A stretch of 5,499 nucleotides of DNA, taken from assembly GCA_003449495.1 (NCBI GenBank), contig DMHJ01000254.1:3008-8506 (forward strand), written 5' to 3'. Positions 4,671 to 5,499 of the stretch are shown piece by piece. The translations under genes were made by a program, and so were the position numbers. The notes under the pieces were generated by a model. It worked only from the letters and a program-made list of their open reading frames with translations, made no database searches and was not told where the DNA came from. The first letter of the stretch is position 1, and each line of letters opens with the position of its first letter. Origin of the DNA: Clostridiales bacterium UBA8153 (GTDB lineage Bacteria > Bacillota > Sulfobacillia > UBA8153).

Positions 4671-5499
4671 CGCCCTCTTCCGCTCGGCTCCGGTGCTGAA
4701 CGCCCACTCCCTGCTGACGCGGAGGGGGGAAGTGGTGGAAGTGGTGGGCTTGACCATCGCCTCCCGCGGGCCCCGGGCGGTGGTGGGCGAGTTGTGCCGG
4801 GTGGAGGTGGGAAAGGAGGAACTCTGGGCTCAGGTGGTGGGGTTTCGTGGTCAATGCACCCTGCTCATGCCCTTAGGTCCGGCCGACGGCATCGGCCCCG
4901 GCAGTCCGGTGACGGCGCTGGGCAGGCAGCTGCGCGTGCCCGTAGGACCCGGCCTGGTCGGGCGCGTCCTGGACGGGCTCGGGCGCCCCCTGGACGGCCA
5001 AGGCCCGGTGGAGGCCGCCGCCGGTTATCCGGTGCGCCGCCCGCCGCCCGGGCCGTTGGAGCGACGCCGCATCGACGCGCCGCTGAGCGTGGGCGTACGA
5101 GCCATCGATGCCGTGCTCACTTGCGGGAGGGGCCAGCGGGTGGGCATCTTCTCCGGGTCCGGGGTAGGCAAGAGCACGCTCCTGGGCATGATGGCCCGCA
5201 ATACTGCTGCGTCGGTAAGCGTGATCGGCCTCATTGGCGAGCGCGGCCGCGAAGTGAGGGAGTTCATTGAGCGGGACTTGGGACCCGGTGGGTTGACCCG
5301 CTCGGTAGTGGTGGTAGCCACCTCCGACCAACCGCCCCTGGTCAGGATCAACGCGGCGCTGGTGGCCACGGCCGTGGCCGAGTACTTCCGTGACCGCGGC
5401 CAGGATGTGGTGCTCATGATGGACTCTATCACCCGCTACGCCATGGCCCTGCGCGAAGTGGGCCTGGCTACCGGTGAACCTCCTACCCCCCGCGGCTAC
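4663..5499 (+). CDS. fliI: flagellum-specific ATPase FliI (3' end beyond window)
   Basis: FliI is the hexameric ATPase of the flagellar type III export apparatus. It couples ATP hydrolysis to unloading and delivery of substrates to the export gate. The 279 codons present cover the N-terminal beta-barrel domain (about 15-90), the LGRPLDG stretch (106-112) and the nucleotide-binding domain. The Walker A motif GSGVGKST lies at 165-172 (K170). GERGREVREF (192-201) carries the catalytic glutamate E193 by analogy with the F1 beta GERTRE motif. Walker B VVLMMDSITRYA (249-260) contains D254, and the family signature PPTPRGY (273-279) ends the window. About 155-165 C-terminal residues should follow (family length about 435-445). 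The frame stays open to the last base, so this gene is truncated only by the window edge. The ATG overlaps fliH by eight bases, and all catalytic motifs seen are intact. Confidence 0.97.
   Translation, partial: MVDALFRSAPVLNAHSLLTRRGEVVEVVGLTIASRGPRAVVGELCRVEVGKEELWAQVVGFRGQCTLLMPLGPADGIGPGSPVTALGRQLRVPVGPGLVGRVLDGLGRPLDGQGPVEAAAGYPVRRPPPGPLERRRIDAPLSVGVRAIDAVLTCGRGQRVGIFSGSGVGKSTLLGMMARNTAASVSVIGLIGERGREVREFIERDLGPGGLTRSVVVVATSDQPPLVRINAALVATAVAEYFRDRGQDVVLMMDSITRYAMALREVGLATGEPPTPRGY

Noticed and set aside
3970..4854. Long minus-strand open frame opposite fliH/fliI
   Set aside because: Its translation is low-complexity Pro/Arg/His-rich sequence typical of a shadow frame, and fliH and fliI account for the region.
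4794..5270. Plus-strand open frame overlapping fliI in another frame
   Set aside because: The fliI frame contains Walker A, GERGRE and Walker B motifs. The alternative frame is Arg/Gly/Ala-rich with no motif.
1..5499. CRISPR array, insertion sequence, tRNA or rRNA
   Set aside because: I saw no regularly spaced repeats, transposase-like frames, terminal inverted repeats or tRNA cloverleaf. The window is fully explained by the leader and flagellar genes.

Overview
This window holds the start of a flagellar basal-body/export operon from a bacterium that is most likely a GC-rich, probably anaerobic or thermophilic Firmicute (Moorella/Desulfotomaculum-like). The evidence for that is the gene order flgB-flgC-fliE-fliF-fliG-fliH-fliI, which is the fla/che order of Bacilli and Clostridia, together with strong AGGAGG-type ribosome binding sites, frequent GTG/TTG starts, and a c-di-GMP-I riboswitch in front of flgB. 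The genus is a guess; the phylum is a moderately supported inference.

Layout: bases 1-247 are a non-coding leader. It contains a weak candidate promoter (about 52-79), inverted repeats, a clear GEMM-I/c-di-GMP-I aptamer (about 95-170), and an intrinsic terminator (194-230). The first gene, flgB, starts at 248. Seven genes then follow on the + strand with gaps of 14 bases or less, or with overlaps: flgB (248-634), flgC (637-1086), fliE (1093-1398), fliF (1413-2951), fliG (2948-3964), fliH (about 3957-4670) and fliI (4663 to the window end, C-terminus missing). No minus-strand gene is supported; the long minus-strand frames are shadows produced by the high GC content.

How it works together: FliF forms the MS ring in the membrane and FliG attaches to its cytoplasmic tail as the rotor/switch protein. 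FliE joins the MS ring to the rod, and FlgB and FlgC are proximal rod subunits. FliH and FliI are the regulator and ATPase of the type III export apparatus that secretes the rod proteins. Because the riboswitch and terminator precede the first gene, c-di-GMP probably decides whether RNA polymerase enters the whole operon. The 3' strand of the aptamer's P1 stem can pair with the terminator to form an antiterminator. This predicts an OFF switch, in which high c-di-GMP gives termination and no flagella.

I found no undescribed biological system. The points most worth a second look are the riboswitch/antiterminator arrangement, the alternative pairings in the leader, a tryptophan-rich FliH N-terminus, and small substitutions in the FliG torque helix.
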